Positions 52,309 through 62,162 are shown, counted from the first letter of the stretch. The stretch: 64,000 nt of DNA from an uncultured Lachnospiraceae bacterium (GCA_951801245.1 CATOMC010000003.1:1-64000); one strand, 5' to 3'. Notes: a model not told the origin generated them from the sequence alone. Numbers and translations are program-made.

Positions 52309-52935
52309 ATGCTTAAGATAGTGATATGTGTGTCCGGCGGCGGCACGAATCTGCAGGCGATCATTGACGGTGTGGCGCAGGGTTCGATTGTGGATACGAA
52401 AATCGTGAAGGTCATCAGCAACAATCAGAGTGCATATGCGCTGGAGCGTGCCAGGGCGGCGGCAATTGAAGCGGTTTGTATATCGCCCAGGGATTATACA
52501 GACAGGGAGGCATTTAATCAGGCTTTTATCCGGGAAATTGAGAAAACGGGTGCAGATCTGATCGTGCTGGCCGGATTCTTAGTAAAACTGCCGGCAGAAT
52601 TGATCAGCAGCTATGCAAACCGCATTATCAATATCCATCCGTCGCTGATTCCCTCTTTCTGCGGAACCGGATATTATGGATTAAAGGTGCATGAAGCAGC
52701 ACTTGCAAGAGGTGTGAAGATAACAGGGGCTACGGTACATTTTGTGGATGAGGGTATGGACACAGGACCCATCATCATGCAGAAGGCGGTAGCGGTGCGG
52801 GAGGATGACACGCCGCAGACGCTGCAGAAAAGGGTTATGGAAGAGGCGGAATGGCTGCTTTTGCCATGGTGTATTAATCTGATCGCCGCCGGCAAGATAA
52901 CCGTAGAAAACGGCAGAGTTTCTATTTCCGAATAA
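52309..52935 (+). CDS. purN: Phosphoribosylglycinamide formyltransferase
   Basis: 208 residues from ATG 52309, 16 bp after purM, with AGGGAAGGACGG upstream. PurN transfers formyl from 10-formyl-THF to GAR. Visible motifs: ICVSGGGTNLQAIIDGV, LAGFLVKLPAELI, then IINIHPSLIPSF with the catalytic Asn and His, and VHFVDEGMDTGPIIMQKAVA with the Asp. CGTGYYGLKVHEAALARGVK is the usual substrate loop. Confidence 0.95.
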   Translation: MLKIVICVSGGGTNLQAIIDGVAQGSIVDTKIVKVISNNQSAYALERARAAAIEAVCISPRDYTDREAFNQAFIREIEKTGADLIVLAGFLVKLPAELISSYANRIINIHPSLIPSFCGTGYYGLKVHEAALARGVKITGATVHFVDEGMDTGPIIMQKAVAVREDDTPQTLQKRVMEEAEWLLLPWCINLIAAGKITVENGRVSISE

Positions 52936-52997
52936 GTAAGACGGCAGCAGGATAAAGGCATGCAGGAATGTGCAATAGAAAGGCAGGGTACAGAGAA

Positions 52998-54269
52998 ATG
53001 AAAGTATTGATTGTTGGAAGCGGCGGCAGAGAGCATACAATCGCCGCCTGTGTGGCCAAGAGCCCGAAGGTGGATAAGATATACTGCGCACCCGGGAATG
53101 CGGGGATTGGACAGATTGCAGAATGTCTGCCCATCGGGGCTATGGAGTTTGACAAGCTGGTAGATTTTGCCAAAGAGCAGGCCGTCGATCTGACCATCGT
53201 GGGTATGGAAGACCCGTTAGTGGGCGGTCTTGTGGATGAGATGGAAGCCGCAGGGCTTCGGGTGTTCGGACCTAAGAAGAATGCGGCAATCCTGGAGGGC
53301 AGTAAGGCCTTTTCCAAGGATCTGATGAAAAAATATAACATACCGACGGCGGCATATGAGAACTTTGACGATCCGCAGGCGGCGCTTGCTTATCTGGAGC
53401 ATGCGAAAATGCCGGTGGTCCTTAAGGCTGACGGGCTTGCTCTGGGCAAGGGTGTGCTGATCTGTGAGACACTTGAAGAGGCCAAAGAAGGTGTGCGCAC
53501 CATTATGGAAGATAAGAAATTCGGTGCATCCGGGAATCGTATGGTGGTAGAGGAATTTATGACAGGACGTGAAGTGTCCGTGCTTTCCTTTGTGGACGGC
53601 AAGTCAATCCGCACACTGCCTTCCGCGCAGGATCATAAGCGGGCGATGGACGGCGACCAGGGGCTTAATACCGGCGGCATGGGAAGCTTCTCACCGACGC
53701 CTTTTTATACCGAAGAGGTGGATGCATTCTGCAAAGAACATATTTTTCAGGCGACAGTGGACGCTATGGCATCGGAGGGCAGACCATTTACGGGTATTAT
53801 ATTCTTCGGGCTGATGCTGACGAAAGACGGCCCCAGAGTGCTTGAGTATAATGCCAGATTTGGAGATCCGGAAGTGCAGGTGGTGCTGCCGCGTATGAAG
53901 AACGATGTGATCGATGTGATTGAGGCTTGTATTGACGGCAAACTAGATCAGATGGATCTGCAGTTTGAGGATAATGCAGCGGTCTGTGTGATTCTGGCTT
54001 CCGAAGGATATCCGGTTTCCTATGAAAAGGGTTTTGTGATCAGAGGTCTTGAGAACTTTGAAAACAAGAATGGATATTATTGTTTCCATGCGGGGACGAA
54101 GAAGACGGAGGAAGGCATCGTGACAAACGGCGGCCGTGTACTCGGTGTTACAGCCAAAGGAGCCACCCTCAAGGAGGCCAGGGCCAATGCATATGAGGCC
54201 ACAAAGTGGGTGGATTTTGATCATAAATATATGAGAAACGATATCGGAAAAGCGATTGATGAAGCGTAA
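52998..54269 (+). CDS. purD: Phosphoribosylamine-glycine ligase
   Basis: 423 residues from ATG 52998. PurD makes GAR from phosphoribosylamine, glycine and ATP. Family segments: KVLIVGSGGREHTIAACVAK, DLTIVGMEDPLVGGLVDEME, VVLKADGLALGKGVLICETL, RTLPSAQDHKRAMDGDQGLN, TGGMGSFSP and LEYNARFGDPEVQVVLPRM. ATP-grasp fold, complete. Last purine gene here: purF, purL, purC and purH are not in the window. Confidence 0.96.
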   Translation: MKVLIVGSGGREHTIAACVAKSPKVDKIYCAPGNAGIGQIAECLPIGAMEFDKLVDFAKEQAVDLTIVGMEDPLVGGLVDEMEAAGLRVFGPKKNAAILEGSKAFSKDLMKKYNIPTAAYENFDDPQAALAYLEHAKMPVVLKADGLALGKGVLICETLEEAKEGVRTIMEDKKFGASGNRMVVEEFMTGREVSVLSFVDGKSIRTLPSAQDHKRAMDGDQGLNTGGMGSFSPTPFYTEEVDAFCKEHIFQATVDAMASEGRPFTGIIFFGLMLTKDGPRVLEYNARFGDPEVQVVLPRMKNDVIDVIEACIDGKLDQMDLQFEDNAAVCVILASEGYPVSYEKGFVIRGLENFENKNGYYCFHAGTKKTEEGIVTNGGRVLGVTAKGATLKEARANAYEATKWVDFDHKYMRNDIGKAIDEA

Positions 54270-54298
54270 GGGGTGCGTCTAAAAAGGGGAGTGGGTTT

Positions 54299-54787
54299 AT
54301 GGACAGCAAAGAAGAAAAGATCAAGATGCTCAAAAAGGAATTTCAGGATGTCAGTACATATAACAGACCGACCTATTGCCAGGAATGCGGCGGGGTCATG
54401 GTCTTTAAAGGAGTAGGAGAGTATCAATGCGAAAACTGCGGATTCCTGGCTTATGATGACTATGGTAAGGCACGTAATTATTTAGAGAAGCATTCGGGTG
54501 CGACTTCGGCGCAGGTGTCGGAAGCAACTGGGGTCTCACAGCGTTCCATCCGGGAAATGCTCAAAGAGGCAAGGCTGGAGATTGCGGCAAATTCTAATTT
54601 TTTCCTGCAGTGCGAGGTTTGCGGGGCCTCCATCCGTATGGGAAGGTTCTGTTCCAAATGTGAGGTGGCTTATCATCGGAATATGGAGGAAAAAGCGCGG
54701 GCACGAAATGACAAAATGTCCGGCTTCAGCGCAGAAGTACGCAAAGGAGAAGACGGCTCCAAAAGGTTTAAGAGAGAAGGCCTCTAA
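54299..54787 (+). CDS. YvyF-like zinc-ribbon and HTH protein
   Basis: 162 residues from ATG 54299. Two zinc ribbons (CQECGGVM...CENCGFLAY near residues 27-50, and CEVCGASIRMGRFCSKC near 105-121) flank a helix-turn-helix (TSAQVSEATGVSQRSIREML). The pattern resembles YvyF of flagellar operons, but no motility genes are nearby. A DNA- or RNA-binding role is likely; targets unknown. It is 29 bp after purD and just before the SH3 protein. Confidence 0.7.
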   Translation: MDSKEEKIKMLKKEFQDVSTYNRPTYCQECGGVMVFKGVGEYQCENCGFLAYDDYGKARNYLEKHSGATSAQVSEATGVSQRSIREMLKEARLEIAANSNFFLQCEVCGASIRMGRFCSKCEVAYHRNMEEKARARNDKMSGFSAEVRKGEDGSKRFKREGL

Positions 54788-54818
54788 GGACAGAGGCATA
54801 GAAAAGGGAGAAAGATTT

Positions 54819-56132
54819 ATGAGGATACAGAAGAGGGAACACGGTAAAAGGGCACAAAAGTGCATTGCGAAAGGGATACTCATGGCCGCTTGCATGGCAG
54901 TTATGGTATGGTGCACGCCCATTGTCAGTCTGGCGGATGCGGCGGGTAAAGTTATTCCCAATTCTGTCAATATCCGAAAATCACCGGATGCAAACAGCGA
55001 AGTGGTAGGCAGTTCTACGATCGGCAAGACGGTGACGATTAAGGGCAAAGTGAACGCTTCAGGTGCCACCTGGTATCAGGTATATCTGAGTGCAAATAAT
55101 GTGGGATATATCCGTTCCGATATGATAGAACTGGAAGACGGTGCGGAGGTTCCGGTGGTGAGTGACACATCTTTGGCAGCACAGCCGGACAATGGTGGGG
55201 AGGCGCAGGCGGATACTTTTTCCGGCGGTGCTTCGGTGGCAGCGGATGAGTCCGTGGATTTGCAGTATGCGCAGATTAAAGTGAACTGTAAAGTGCGGCC
55301 GGAACCTTCTACCAAAAAGAATCCGGTGGGATCGCTGACGGAAGGAGCGCAGGTGATTATTAGCGGAAAATCCGCAGGAAGTGACGGTAAGACATGGTAT
55401 TATGTTACTTATACCTCATCCAACGGTTCAGAGAATACGGGATTTGTCCGTGAAGACCTGTTGGAGATGGGAGAAATGCTTCCGGTGGAGGAAGAACCGC
55501 CGCAGGAGGAGACACCTGTGGAAGAGCCGGAACCGGAACCTGTGGTCAACAATGATTACGAACTGCGGCTCGAACAGAGGGAAGAAGGACCGGTATGGTA
55601 TCTGTATGATAATATCAATGGTGATATGCGGGAGCTTGAGCCCCTTTTGCAGTCGGCTTATTCCCGGTCACAGGCAGAGGAAGAGGCTGCAGCTTCTGTG
55701 GTGAAACAGCGTATTGTGATCGTGGTGCTTGCCGTGTTACTGGTGTTTTTGCTTGTGACGGTGATCATCATGGCCCTCAAGCTTCGCGATGCTTATTATG
55801 AAGACTATGAAGACGATGATGAGGAGGATGACGAAGAAGAGGAGGATGACAGACCGGCAAGACGCAGAATGAGAAACGAGGAGTCTGCCGGGGAAAGTCC
55901 GGTTCGCCGAAGAGAGACAGCGGAAATCTCTGAGAGACGTCGGGGCAGTGAACGCAGTGAGCGCCCCGAAAGGGCAGAGCGCAGATCTGTTCGGGAGAGA
56001 TCCTATGAGGAGGATGCGGCACAGGAGAGGACAGCCAAGGCTGCACCCAAACGGAAGCCCAAGAATTTCCTGTTGGACGATGATGAGTTTGAATTTGAAT
56101 TTTTGAGTATGGACGATAAGGACCTGATGTAG
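54819..56132 (+). CDS. Membrane protein with two bacterial SH3 domains
   Basis: 437 residues from ATG 54819, with AAAAGGGAGAAAG upstream. A signal anchor (GILMAACMAVMVWCTPIVSL) is followed by two SH3b domains (VNIRKSPDANSEVVGSSTIG ... WYQVYLSANNVGYIRSDM; VNCKVRPEPSTKKNPVGSLT ... GFVREDL), a Glu/Pro-rich linker, and a second membrane helix (RIVIVVLAVLLVFLLVTVII). The cytoplasmic tail is acidic (DDDEEDDEEEEDD) then strongly Arg/Glu-charged, ending EFEFLSMDDKDLM. SH3b domains usually bind peptidoglycan, so this may link the wall to a cytoplasmic partner. Confidence 0.8.
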   Translation: MRIQKREHGKRAQKCIAKGILMAACMAVMVWCTPIVSLADAAGKVIPNSVNIRKSPDANSEVVGSSTIGKTVTIKGKVNASGATWYQVYLSANNVGYIRSDMIELEDGAEVPVVSDTSLAAQPDNGGEAQADTFSGGASVAADESVDLQYAQIKVNCKVRPEPSTKKNPVGSLTEGAQVIISGKSAGSDGKTWYYVTYTSSNGSENTGFVREDLLEMGEMLPVEEEPPQEETPVEEPEPEPVVNNDYELRLEQREEGPVWYLYDNINGDMRELEPLLQSAYSRSQAEEEAAASVVKQRIVIVVLAVLLVFLLVTVIIMALKLRDAYYEDYEDDDEEDDEEEEDDRPARRRMRNEESAGESPVRRRETAEISERRRGSERSERPERAERRSVRERSYEEDAAQERTAKAAPKRKPKNFLLDDDEFEFEFLSMDDKDLM

Positions 56133-56186
56133 CTTGATCGTGGCAGCAGGACAGAAGGTCTCACTGTCACGCGGGATTGGTAGAAG

Positions 56187-56570
56187 ATGTTTATAGAAAT
56201 TGATTTTAACAGTGATGAAGCAATATATATGCAGCTGCGCAACCAGATCATCATGGGGATTGCAACGTCCAGGTTTCAGGAGGGCGATATGCTGCCCTCG
56301 GTCAGACAACTGGCGGATACCATCGGTATCAACATGCACACAGTCAATAAAGCTTATACGGTTCTCAAACAGGAGGGCTATGTCAAGGTGGACCGCAGAA
56401 AAGGTGCTATGATTGCGGTAGACATTGATAAGATACGCGCGATGGAAGATGTGCGGGAGGATCTTTTGGTGACACTTGCCAAAGCCAGCTGCAAGAATAT
56501 TTCCAGAGAAGAAGTGCATGCTCTTATAGATGAAATCTATGAGGAGTATGGGAAAGGAATGAATGATTGA
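56187..56570 (+). CDS. GntR-family regulator, YtrA subfamily
   Basis: 127 residues. The winged helix-turn-helix is typical of YtrA-type GntR proteins (AIYMQLRNQIIMGIATSRFQ, GDMLPSVRQLADTIGINMHT, VNKAYTVLKQEGYVKVDRR), with only a short helical tail and no effector domain. It shares one base with clpC (TGATG). In Bacilli the clpC operon is headed by ctsR-mcsA-mcsB; this gene occupies that position here and is the obvious candidate regulator. Confidence 0.85.
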   Translation: MFIEIDFNSDEAIYMQLRNQIIMGIATSRFQEGDMLPSVRQLADTIGINMHTVNKAYTVLKQEGYVKVDRRKGAMIAVDIDKIRAMEDVREDLLVTLAKASCKNISREEVHALIDEIYEEYGKGMND

Positions 56571-59014
56571 TGCAGTCACAATTTACGGATAAGGCCAATG
56601 CGGCTTTGGCGCTTGCAGAGAGAGCTGCGAAGAATCTGCGGCAGAGTTATGTGGGAAGCGAACATATCCTGCTTGGATTGCTGCGGGAAAATACCGGAGT
56701 GGCCGCTACTGTATTGCAGAATAACGGAGTGGATGCCAGACAGCTCAAAGAGATGATCAAGGAACTGCTGGTGCCGGAAAGTTCCATCCTGATTGCGGAG
56801 CGGGATGGCTATTCTCCGAGAGCACTGGCCATCCTGGAGGAGGCGCACAGACAGGCTGACAGGTTTCACAGTGACAAGACTGGTACGGAGCATATTCTCC
56901 TGGCACTTTTGAAAGAGGGAGAGAATGTGGCAGTGCGGCTTCTAAATACCATGGGTGTTTCCGTGCAGAAACTCTATGTAGATGTACTGGTGGCCATGGG
57001 TGAGGACAGTGCACTTTACAAGGAAGACCTGGGAAGGAAACAGGCCAAGAAGAAGAGTGCGACTTCCACATTGGATCAGTACAGCCGCGATCTGACGGCA
57101 CTTGCCAGAGAAGGAAAGCTGGATCCGGTGATCGGCCGGGAAGACGAGATTACAAGAGTAGTACAGATATTGAGCCGGCGTACAAAGAATAATCCCTGCC
57201 TGGTGGGAGAGCCGGGTGTGGGTAAAACTGCCGTAGTGGAAGGACTTGCCGCCAGAATCGTGGTTGGAGATGTGCCTTTTACGGTGCAGGACAAAAGACT
57301 TCTGACACTGGATCTTTCCGGTATGGTGGCTGGCAGTAAGTATCGCGGCGAGTTCGAGGAACGGATTAAGAAAGTGATCAAAGAGGTGATCGATGACGGC
57401 AACATCATCCTTTTCTTGGATGAGATGCATACCATCATCGGCGCAGGCGGCGCAGAAGGGGCGATCGATGCTTCCAATATCTTAAAACCTTCTTTGGCCA
57501 GGGGAGAGATTCAGCTAATCGGCGCCACAACGATAGCAGAGTATCGCAAATACGTGGAGAGAGATGCCGCTTTGGAACGACGGTTCCAGCCGGTGACAGT
57601 GGAAGAACCGACCATTGAGGAGGCAGAGAATATCCTTCGGGGCATTGCCCATAAATATGAAGAACATCACAGAGTGACGATCACACCGGAGGCCATCAGT
57701 GCTGCGGTGGCGCTGTCGGCCCGGTATATCAATGACAGGAATCTGCCGGATAAGGCCATAGACCTGATCGATGAAGCATCAGCGGCAGTGCGCCTGCATG
57801 TGACGTCACAGCCGGACAAATTACAGGAACTGGGAGAAGAGATCAAAAAGATTGATTTGCAGATAGAGCGCTCGATCCGGATGGAGGCATTCACCCAGGC
57901 AGCAGAACTGAAAAAGAAGCAGGAAGCCTGTATCAGAAAATACGATCGTGTTATTAAGCGTATGCAGCAGGAAGAAGAGAAACGGGCTTATATTGTGGGA
58001 GAAAATGAGATTGCCGAGGTGGTGGCGCTCTGGACGAAGATTCCGGTCAAGAAGCTGGCGGAAAAGGAGAGCGAACGCCTGTTAAAACTGGAATCCATCC
58101 TGCATAAGCGGGTGATCGGCCAGGAGGAAGCAGTGGTGGCTGTGGCCAAGGCCATGCGCCGGGGCAGGGTAGGGCTGCAAGATCCGAACCGTCCGATCGG
58201 TTCCTTCCTGTTCCTGGGGCCTACGGGCGTGGGCAAGACGGAACTTTCCAAAGCGCTTGCGGAGGCCATGTTTGGTTCCGAGAATTCCCTGATCAGGGTA
58301 GATATGTCGGAATATATGGAAGGGCACTCCGTATCGAAGATGATCGGTTCGCCGCCGGGATATGTAGGTTTCGAGGAAGGCGGACAACTCTCGGAGAAAA
58401 TTCGCAGAAATCCTTACTCGGTCGTTCTTTTTGACGAGATTGAGAAAGCACATCCCGATGTGTTCAATGTACTTTTACAAGTGCTGGACGACGGGCATAT
58501 TACGGATTCCAAGGGGCGGAAGGTAAGCTTCAAGAATACCATTCTAATCATGACTTCCAATGCGGGGGCACAGCGGATTATCGATCCCAAGAATCTTGGA
58601 TTTGGTGCGCAGGAGACGGAGCAGCAAAGCTATGATAAGATGAAGGGCAAGGTCATGGAGGAAGTCAAACGTCTCTTTAAGCCCGAGTTTATCAACAGAA
58701 TTGATGAGATCATGGTGTTCCATCCGTTAGGGCGTGAAGAGATGAAGCAGATCATCACACTGTTATCTAGGAATCTGACGAGACGCTGTAAGGAACAGAT
58801 GGACATTGAACTGACGATTACAAGTTCGGTGAAAGAGCATCTGATCGAGAAGCATATGGATGTCAAAATGGGGGCACGTCCGATGAAGCGGGCCATTCAA
58901 TCAGAAATTGAAGACGCATTGGCGGAGGAGATACTTTCCGGAAGAGTAAAACGCGGCGATCATGTGTCCGTGGGGCTCAAAAATAAAAAAGTATCTTTCA
59001 CGGTACGCGCGTGA
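56570..59014 (+). CDS. clpC: ClpC-type AAA+ unfoldase
   Basis: 814 residues from ATG 56570. N-terminal double Clp-N repeat (FTDKANAALALAERAAKNLR, SEHILLGLLRENTGVAATVL), first AAA domain with Walker A GEPGVGKTAVVE and Walker B IILFLDEMHTIIGAGG, a middle coiled coil (LKKKQEACIRKYDRVIKRMQ), then a second AAA domain with GPTGVGKTELSKALAEAM and VVLFDEIEKAHPDVFN. ClpC unfolds proteins for ClpP degradation. The adaptor and arginine kinase genes mcsA/mcsB normally found beside it are absent, and the regulator is GntR-type. Confidence 0.93.
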   Translation: MQSQFTDKANAALALAERAAKNLRQSYVGSEHILLGLLRENTGVAATVLQNNGVDARQLKEMIKELLVPESSILIAERDGYSPRALAILEEAHRQADRFHSDKTGTEHILLALLKEGENVAVRLLNTMGVSVQKLYVDVLVAMGEDSALYKEDLGRKQAKKKSATSTLDQYSRDLTALAREGKLDPVIGREDEITRVVQILSRRTKNNPCLVGEPGVGKTAVVEGLAARIVVGDVPFTVQDKRLLTLDLSGMVAGSKYRGEFEERIKKVIKEVIDDGNIILFLDEMHTIIGAGGAEGAIDASNILKPSLARGEIQLIGATTIAEYRKYVERDAALERRFQPVTVEEPTIEEAENILRGIAHKYEEHHRVTITPEAISAAVALSARYINDRNLPDKAIDLIDEASAAVRLHVTSQPDKLQELGEEIKKIDLQIERSIRMEAFTQAAELKKKQEACIRKYDRVIKRMQQEEEKRAYIVGENEIAEVVALWTKIPVKKLAEKESERLLKLESILHKRVIGQEEAVVAVAKAMRRGRVGLQDPNRPIGSFLFLGPTGVGKTELSKALAEAMFGSENSLIRVDMSEYMEGHSVSKMIGSPPGYVGFEEGGQLSEKIRRNPYSVVLFDEIEKAHPDVFNVLLQVLDDGHITDSKGRKVSFKNTILIMTSNAGAQRIIDPKNLGFGAQETEQQSYDKMKGKVMEEVKRLFKPEFINRIDEIMVFHPLGREEMKQIITLLSRNLTRRCKEQMDIELTITSSVKEHLIEKHMDVKMGARPMKRAIQSEIEDALAEEILSGRVKRGDHVSVGLKNKKVSFTVRA

Positions 59015-59051
59015 GAGGTCTAAATAACACAAAACTTAGGAGGAAAACACA

Positions 59052-59462
59052 ATGGCTGTAGTAGAAGAATTACTGCGTACAGAGGAAAACGGCGCCATCA
59101 GTTTTGGAAACCATAAGCTGGCGGCCAAGGCAAAGCTGGAAAATTATGAACATGGCGGGGACTTGTATAAGGTTAAGACTTATAAAGAACTGACCAAGTT
59201 AGAGAAGAATGGCATGTTTGCCTTTGAGTCAGAGCCGGGAACCAGTGTAAATGGTTTTGCGGAGACTGAAAACGGCGTTACTTTCACGGTGGAGGGAGAC
59301 GAGGATGCCCAGATCACGGTTGGCCTGGAAGAGGATACCGAATATGACGTATGCCTTAACGATACGAACCTGGGCAGGATGAAGACTAACTTAAGCGGCA
59401 AGCTCAATATCAGTGTAGAATTAGCCAGTGCCGGTGAAGTGAAGGTAAAGATTACAAAATAG
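59052..59462 (+). CDS. Conserved Clostridia protein (sometimes annotated endosialidase)
   Basis: 136 residues; TAGGAGGAAAACACA precedes ATG 59052. The sequence (VVEELLRTEENGAISFGNHK, AKAKLENYEHGGDLYKVKTY, FAFESEPGTSVNGFAETENG, GKLNISVELASAGEVKVKIT) predicts an all-beta fold. Relatives in Lachnospiraceae sit between clpC and radA and are often called endosialidase, but no catalytic residues support that name. Ends at a strong terminator. Confidence 0.65.
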   Translation: MAVVEELLRTEENGAISFGNHKLAAKAKLENYEHGGDLYKVKTYKELTKLEKNGMFAFESEPGTSVNGFAETENGVTFTVEGDEDAQITVGLEEDTEYDVCLNDTNLGRMKTNLSGKLNISVELASAGEVKVKITK

Positions 59463-59480
59463 GAAAAGAGCGGTGTTTAG

Positions 59481-59521
59481 AACTTCCCAACTGGCGGGGC
59501 GTCAGGTGGGAAGTTTTGTTG
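59481..59521 (+). terminator. Terminator between the clpC unit and radA
   Basis: AACTTCCCA (59481-59489) pairs with TGGGAAGTT (59507-59515), with further pairing in the loop, then TTGTTG. Confidence 0.8.
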
Positions 59522-59561
59522 TGTCGGCGGCAGTGGTTTGATGTCAGGATAAGGAGTGTGT

Positions 59562-60926
59562 ATGGCAAAGAGTAAAGGGACGGTTTTCTATTGTCAAAAC
59601 TGCGGATATGAGTCTTCTAAATGGATGGGACAGTGTCCCGGATGCAAAGAGTGGAATACCATGGTAGAGGAAAAGGCACCCGCAAAGAGCAGCGGTGTAT
59701 CCGGAGGCGCCCACAGACGGGGAAGTGCGGAACTGGTGAATCTGGCGGCCATCAATCTGCAGGAAGAGGAGCGGATGAGCACCCATATGGCAGAACTGGA
59801 CAGAGTGCTTGGCGGCGGTATCGTGCCGGGATCGCTGACACTGGTGGGCGGGGATCCGGGGATCGGCAAATCCACACTGCTTTTGCAGGTTTGCAGATAT
59901 ATGGCGGCTGACGGGCGTAAAGTGCTGTATATTTCCGGGGAGGAATCTCTTAGACAGATCAAAATCCGGGCCAATCGTATCGGCGATTTCTCCGATAATC
60001 TGCTTCTGTTGTGCGAGACCAGCCTGGAAACGGTGGAGCAGACGATACGCGCTCAGATGCCGGCGATCACGATTATCGATTCCATACAGACCATGTACCA
60101 TGAGGAAATATCTTCCGCACCTGGCAGTGTGTCACAGGTACGGGAATCCACCAATGTACTATTACAGTTGGCGAAGGGATTGAATATCTCAGTTTTTATC
60201 GTGGGACATGTGACCAAAGAGGGGACAGTGGCCGGGCCGAGGGTTTTGGAACATATGGTGGACACCGTTCTTTACTTTGAGGGGGACAGGCATGCATCCT
60301 ACCGGATTCTGCGTGGTGTGAAGAATCGTTTTGGATCCACCAACGAGATAGGTGTTTTCGAAATGAAGGAAGAGGGCCTGACAGAAGTCAAAAACGCCTC
60401 GGAATTTATGCTGAGCGGCAAACCGGAAGGGGCCAGCGGGTCTGTGGTATCCTGCTCTGTGGAGGGTACAAGACCCATGCTCTTAGAGATTCAGGCGCTG
60501 GTGTGTCATAGTAATTTCGGGATTCCCAGAAGACAGGCAACGGGCATGGACTTTAACCGGCTCAATCTGCTGATGGCTGTGCTGGAAAAAAGGCTTGGTG
60601 TCCAGATGTCTGACTGTGATGCCTATGTGAATCTGGCGGGCGGCATGCGGATTCTGGAGCCGGCCATAGATCTGGGGGTTTCCATGGCGGTGGTGTCCAG
60701 CTTTAAGAACCGGGTCATTGACGACAAGATGATTGCCTTCGGGGAGATCGGCTTAAGCGGTGAGGTACGCGGTGTTTCCATGGCTGCACAGCGGGTCAGC
60801 GAGGCTGCCAAGCTGGGATTTACGACTTGTATTTTGCCGGAGGTCAATGTAAGCCAGGTGAAGTCGGTGGAGGGAATGAGGCTGATTGGTGTCAAGAGCG
60901 TGAGGGATGCGATAGATTTGATATAA
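59562..60926 (+). CDS. radA: DNA repair protein RadA (Sms)
   Basis: 454 residues from ATG 59562, with AAGGAG 5 nt upstream. N-terminal zinc finger (FYCQNCGYESSKWMGQCPGC), RecA-like core with Walker A GGDPGIGKSTLL, the RadA-specific KNRFG motif (GVKNRFGSTNEIGVFEM), and a C-terminal Lon-like domain (ILEPAIDLGVSMAVVSSF, FGEIGLSGEVRGV) without the Lon catalytic dyad. RadA drives branch migration in recombination and transformation. Location downstream of clpC is the usual Firmicutes order. Confidence 0.95.
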   Translation: MAKSKGTVFYCQNCGYESSKWMGQCPGCKEWNTMVEEKAPAKSSGVSGGAHRRGSAELVNLAAINLQEEERMSTHMAELDRVLGGGIVPGSLTLVGGDPGIGKSTLLLQVCRYMAADGRKVLYISGEESLRQIKIRANRIGDFSDNLLLLCETSLETVEQTIRAQMPAITIIDSIQTMYHEEISSAPGSVSQVRESTNVLLQLAKGLNISVFIVGHVTKEGTVAGPRVLEHMVDTVLYFEGDRHASYRILRGVKNRFGSTNEIGVFEMKEEGLTEVKNASEFMLSGKPEGASGSVVSCSVEGTRPMLLEIQALVCHSNFGIPRRQATGMDFNRLNLLMAVLEKRLGVQMSDCDAYVNLAGGMRILEPAIDLGVSMAVVSSFKNRVIDDKMIAFGEIGLSGEVRGVSMAAQRVSEAAKLGFTTCILPEVNVSQVKSVEGMRLIGVKSVRDAIDLI

Positions 60927-61026
60927 TTACTGTTCAAATAGGAATTTTTGTGGTAGGATAATGTGGGTATAAATTGTAAGTGCATTTTGGAAACGAATTT
61001 TACAAGGAACAGATAAAGGAGCCGGT

Positions 61027-62145
61027 ATGGAAGAGCATATGCAGGAACCTCAGGAGAATCAGAAATCTGAGCAGCCTATGGTGACACAGAAGAAACGAAG
61101 CAGGTGGAAGAGTGTTTTGCTGGTGACCATGGAAGTCAGTGTCCTTTTGATTGCTGTTTTGGTATTGTATGTGGTTACCAGGACGACAGAGGAAGTAGAA
61201 CGAAAGGTCATTAATGAAGAAGCGATCATCATCAATGAGGAAGTGGAACAGCAGATAGAGGAAGAAGAGGAAGTTGAGGAGAAAGGATATCGCAACATTG
61301 CTCTTTTCGGGGTAGATGCCAGGGACGGGGAACTGGATAAGGGTACCAGAAGTGATTCCATTATCATTGCCAGCATTAACCAGGATACCCAGGAGATCAA
61401 ACTGATTTCCGTGTTTCGGGATACCTTTTTAAATCTGAGCAATGATTCTTATAATAAATGTAATGCCGCTTATGCCCAGGGCGGGCCGGAGCAGGCCATC
61501 AATATGCTCAACGCCAATCTGGATCTGGATATTACAGATTATGTGACCATTGGATTTTCGGGGCTGATCGATGCAGTAGATGCGCTGGGCGGTGTGGAGA
61601 TAGAAGTGACGGATTCGGAGATTTCCCATTTAAATAATTATCAGTTGTGTATGGCAGAGGAGTTAGGGGTGGATTATACGCCTGTGGAGCAAAGCGGGAT
61701 GCAGTTGCTCAATGGTATGCAGGCCACGGCTTATTGCCGGATCCGTTATACCAGAGGGGATGATTTCAGAAGAGCCGAGAGACAAAGGGATGTGCTTCGG
61801 GCCATGATGGATAAGGCGCAGGACGCTTCCATAGGGACTTTGACTGATATGGTCAATGCGGTGCTTCCACAGGTGCAGACTTCCCTGAATGTCAATGAGG
61901 TTTTGAGCGTGCTTGGCAGTGTGGCGGGTTATAATGTGGTAACCAGTGACGGTTTCCCTTTTGAGGGAAGCAGGGTCGGTGCCAATGTGGGCAGTAAGGG
62001 AAGCTGTGTGATTCCGGATGATCTGGAGGACAATGTGAAACAGCTTCATAAAGCATTGTATCCGGAGAAAGCATACGTGCCTTCCAGACAGGTGCAGAAT
62101 ATCAGTGACAAGATTGAGGAAATGACGCAGGAATATGTACAATAA
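61027..62145 (+). CDS. LytR-CpsA-Psr family cell-wall ligase
   Basis: 372 residues; AAGGAGCCGGT precedes ATG 61027. A basic cytoplasmic lead, one membrane helix (SVLLVTMEVSVLLIAVLVLY), an acidic spacer (EEEEEVEEK), then the LCP domain: NIALFGVDARDGELDKGTRS, SDSIIIASINQDTQEIKLIS, VFRDTFLNL, GGVEIEV and YCRIRYTRGDDFRRAERQRD, with the conserved Asp and Arg residues. LCP enzymes transfer undecaprenyl-linked polymers to peptidoglycan on the outer face. No glycopolymer synthesis genes lie beside it. Confidence 0.9.
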   Translation: MEEHMQEPQENQKSEQPMVTQKKRSRWKSVLLVTMEVSVLLIAVLVLYVVTRTTEEVERKVINEEAIIINEEVEQQIEEEEEVEEKGYRNIALFGVDARDGELDKGTRSDSIIIASINQDTQEIKLISVFRDTFLNLSNDSYNKCNAAYAQGGPEQAINMLNANLDLDITDYVTIGFSGLIDAVDALGGVEIEVTDSEISHLNNYQLCMAEELGVDYTPVEQSGMQLLNGMQATAYCRIRYTRGDDFRRAERQRDVLRAMMDKAQDASIGTLTDMVNAVLPQVQTSLNVNEVLSVLGSVAGYNVVTSDGFPFEGSRVGANVGSKGSCVIPDDLEDNVKQLHKALYPEKAYVPSRQVQNISDKIEEMTQEYVQ

Positions 62146-62162
62146 GAGAACGGATCACGTGA

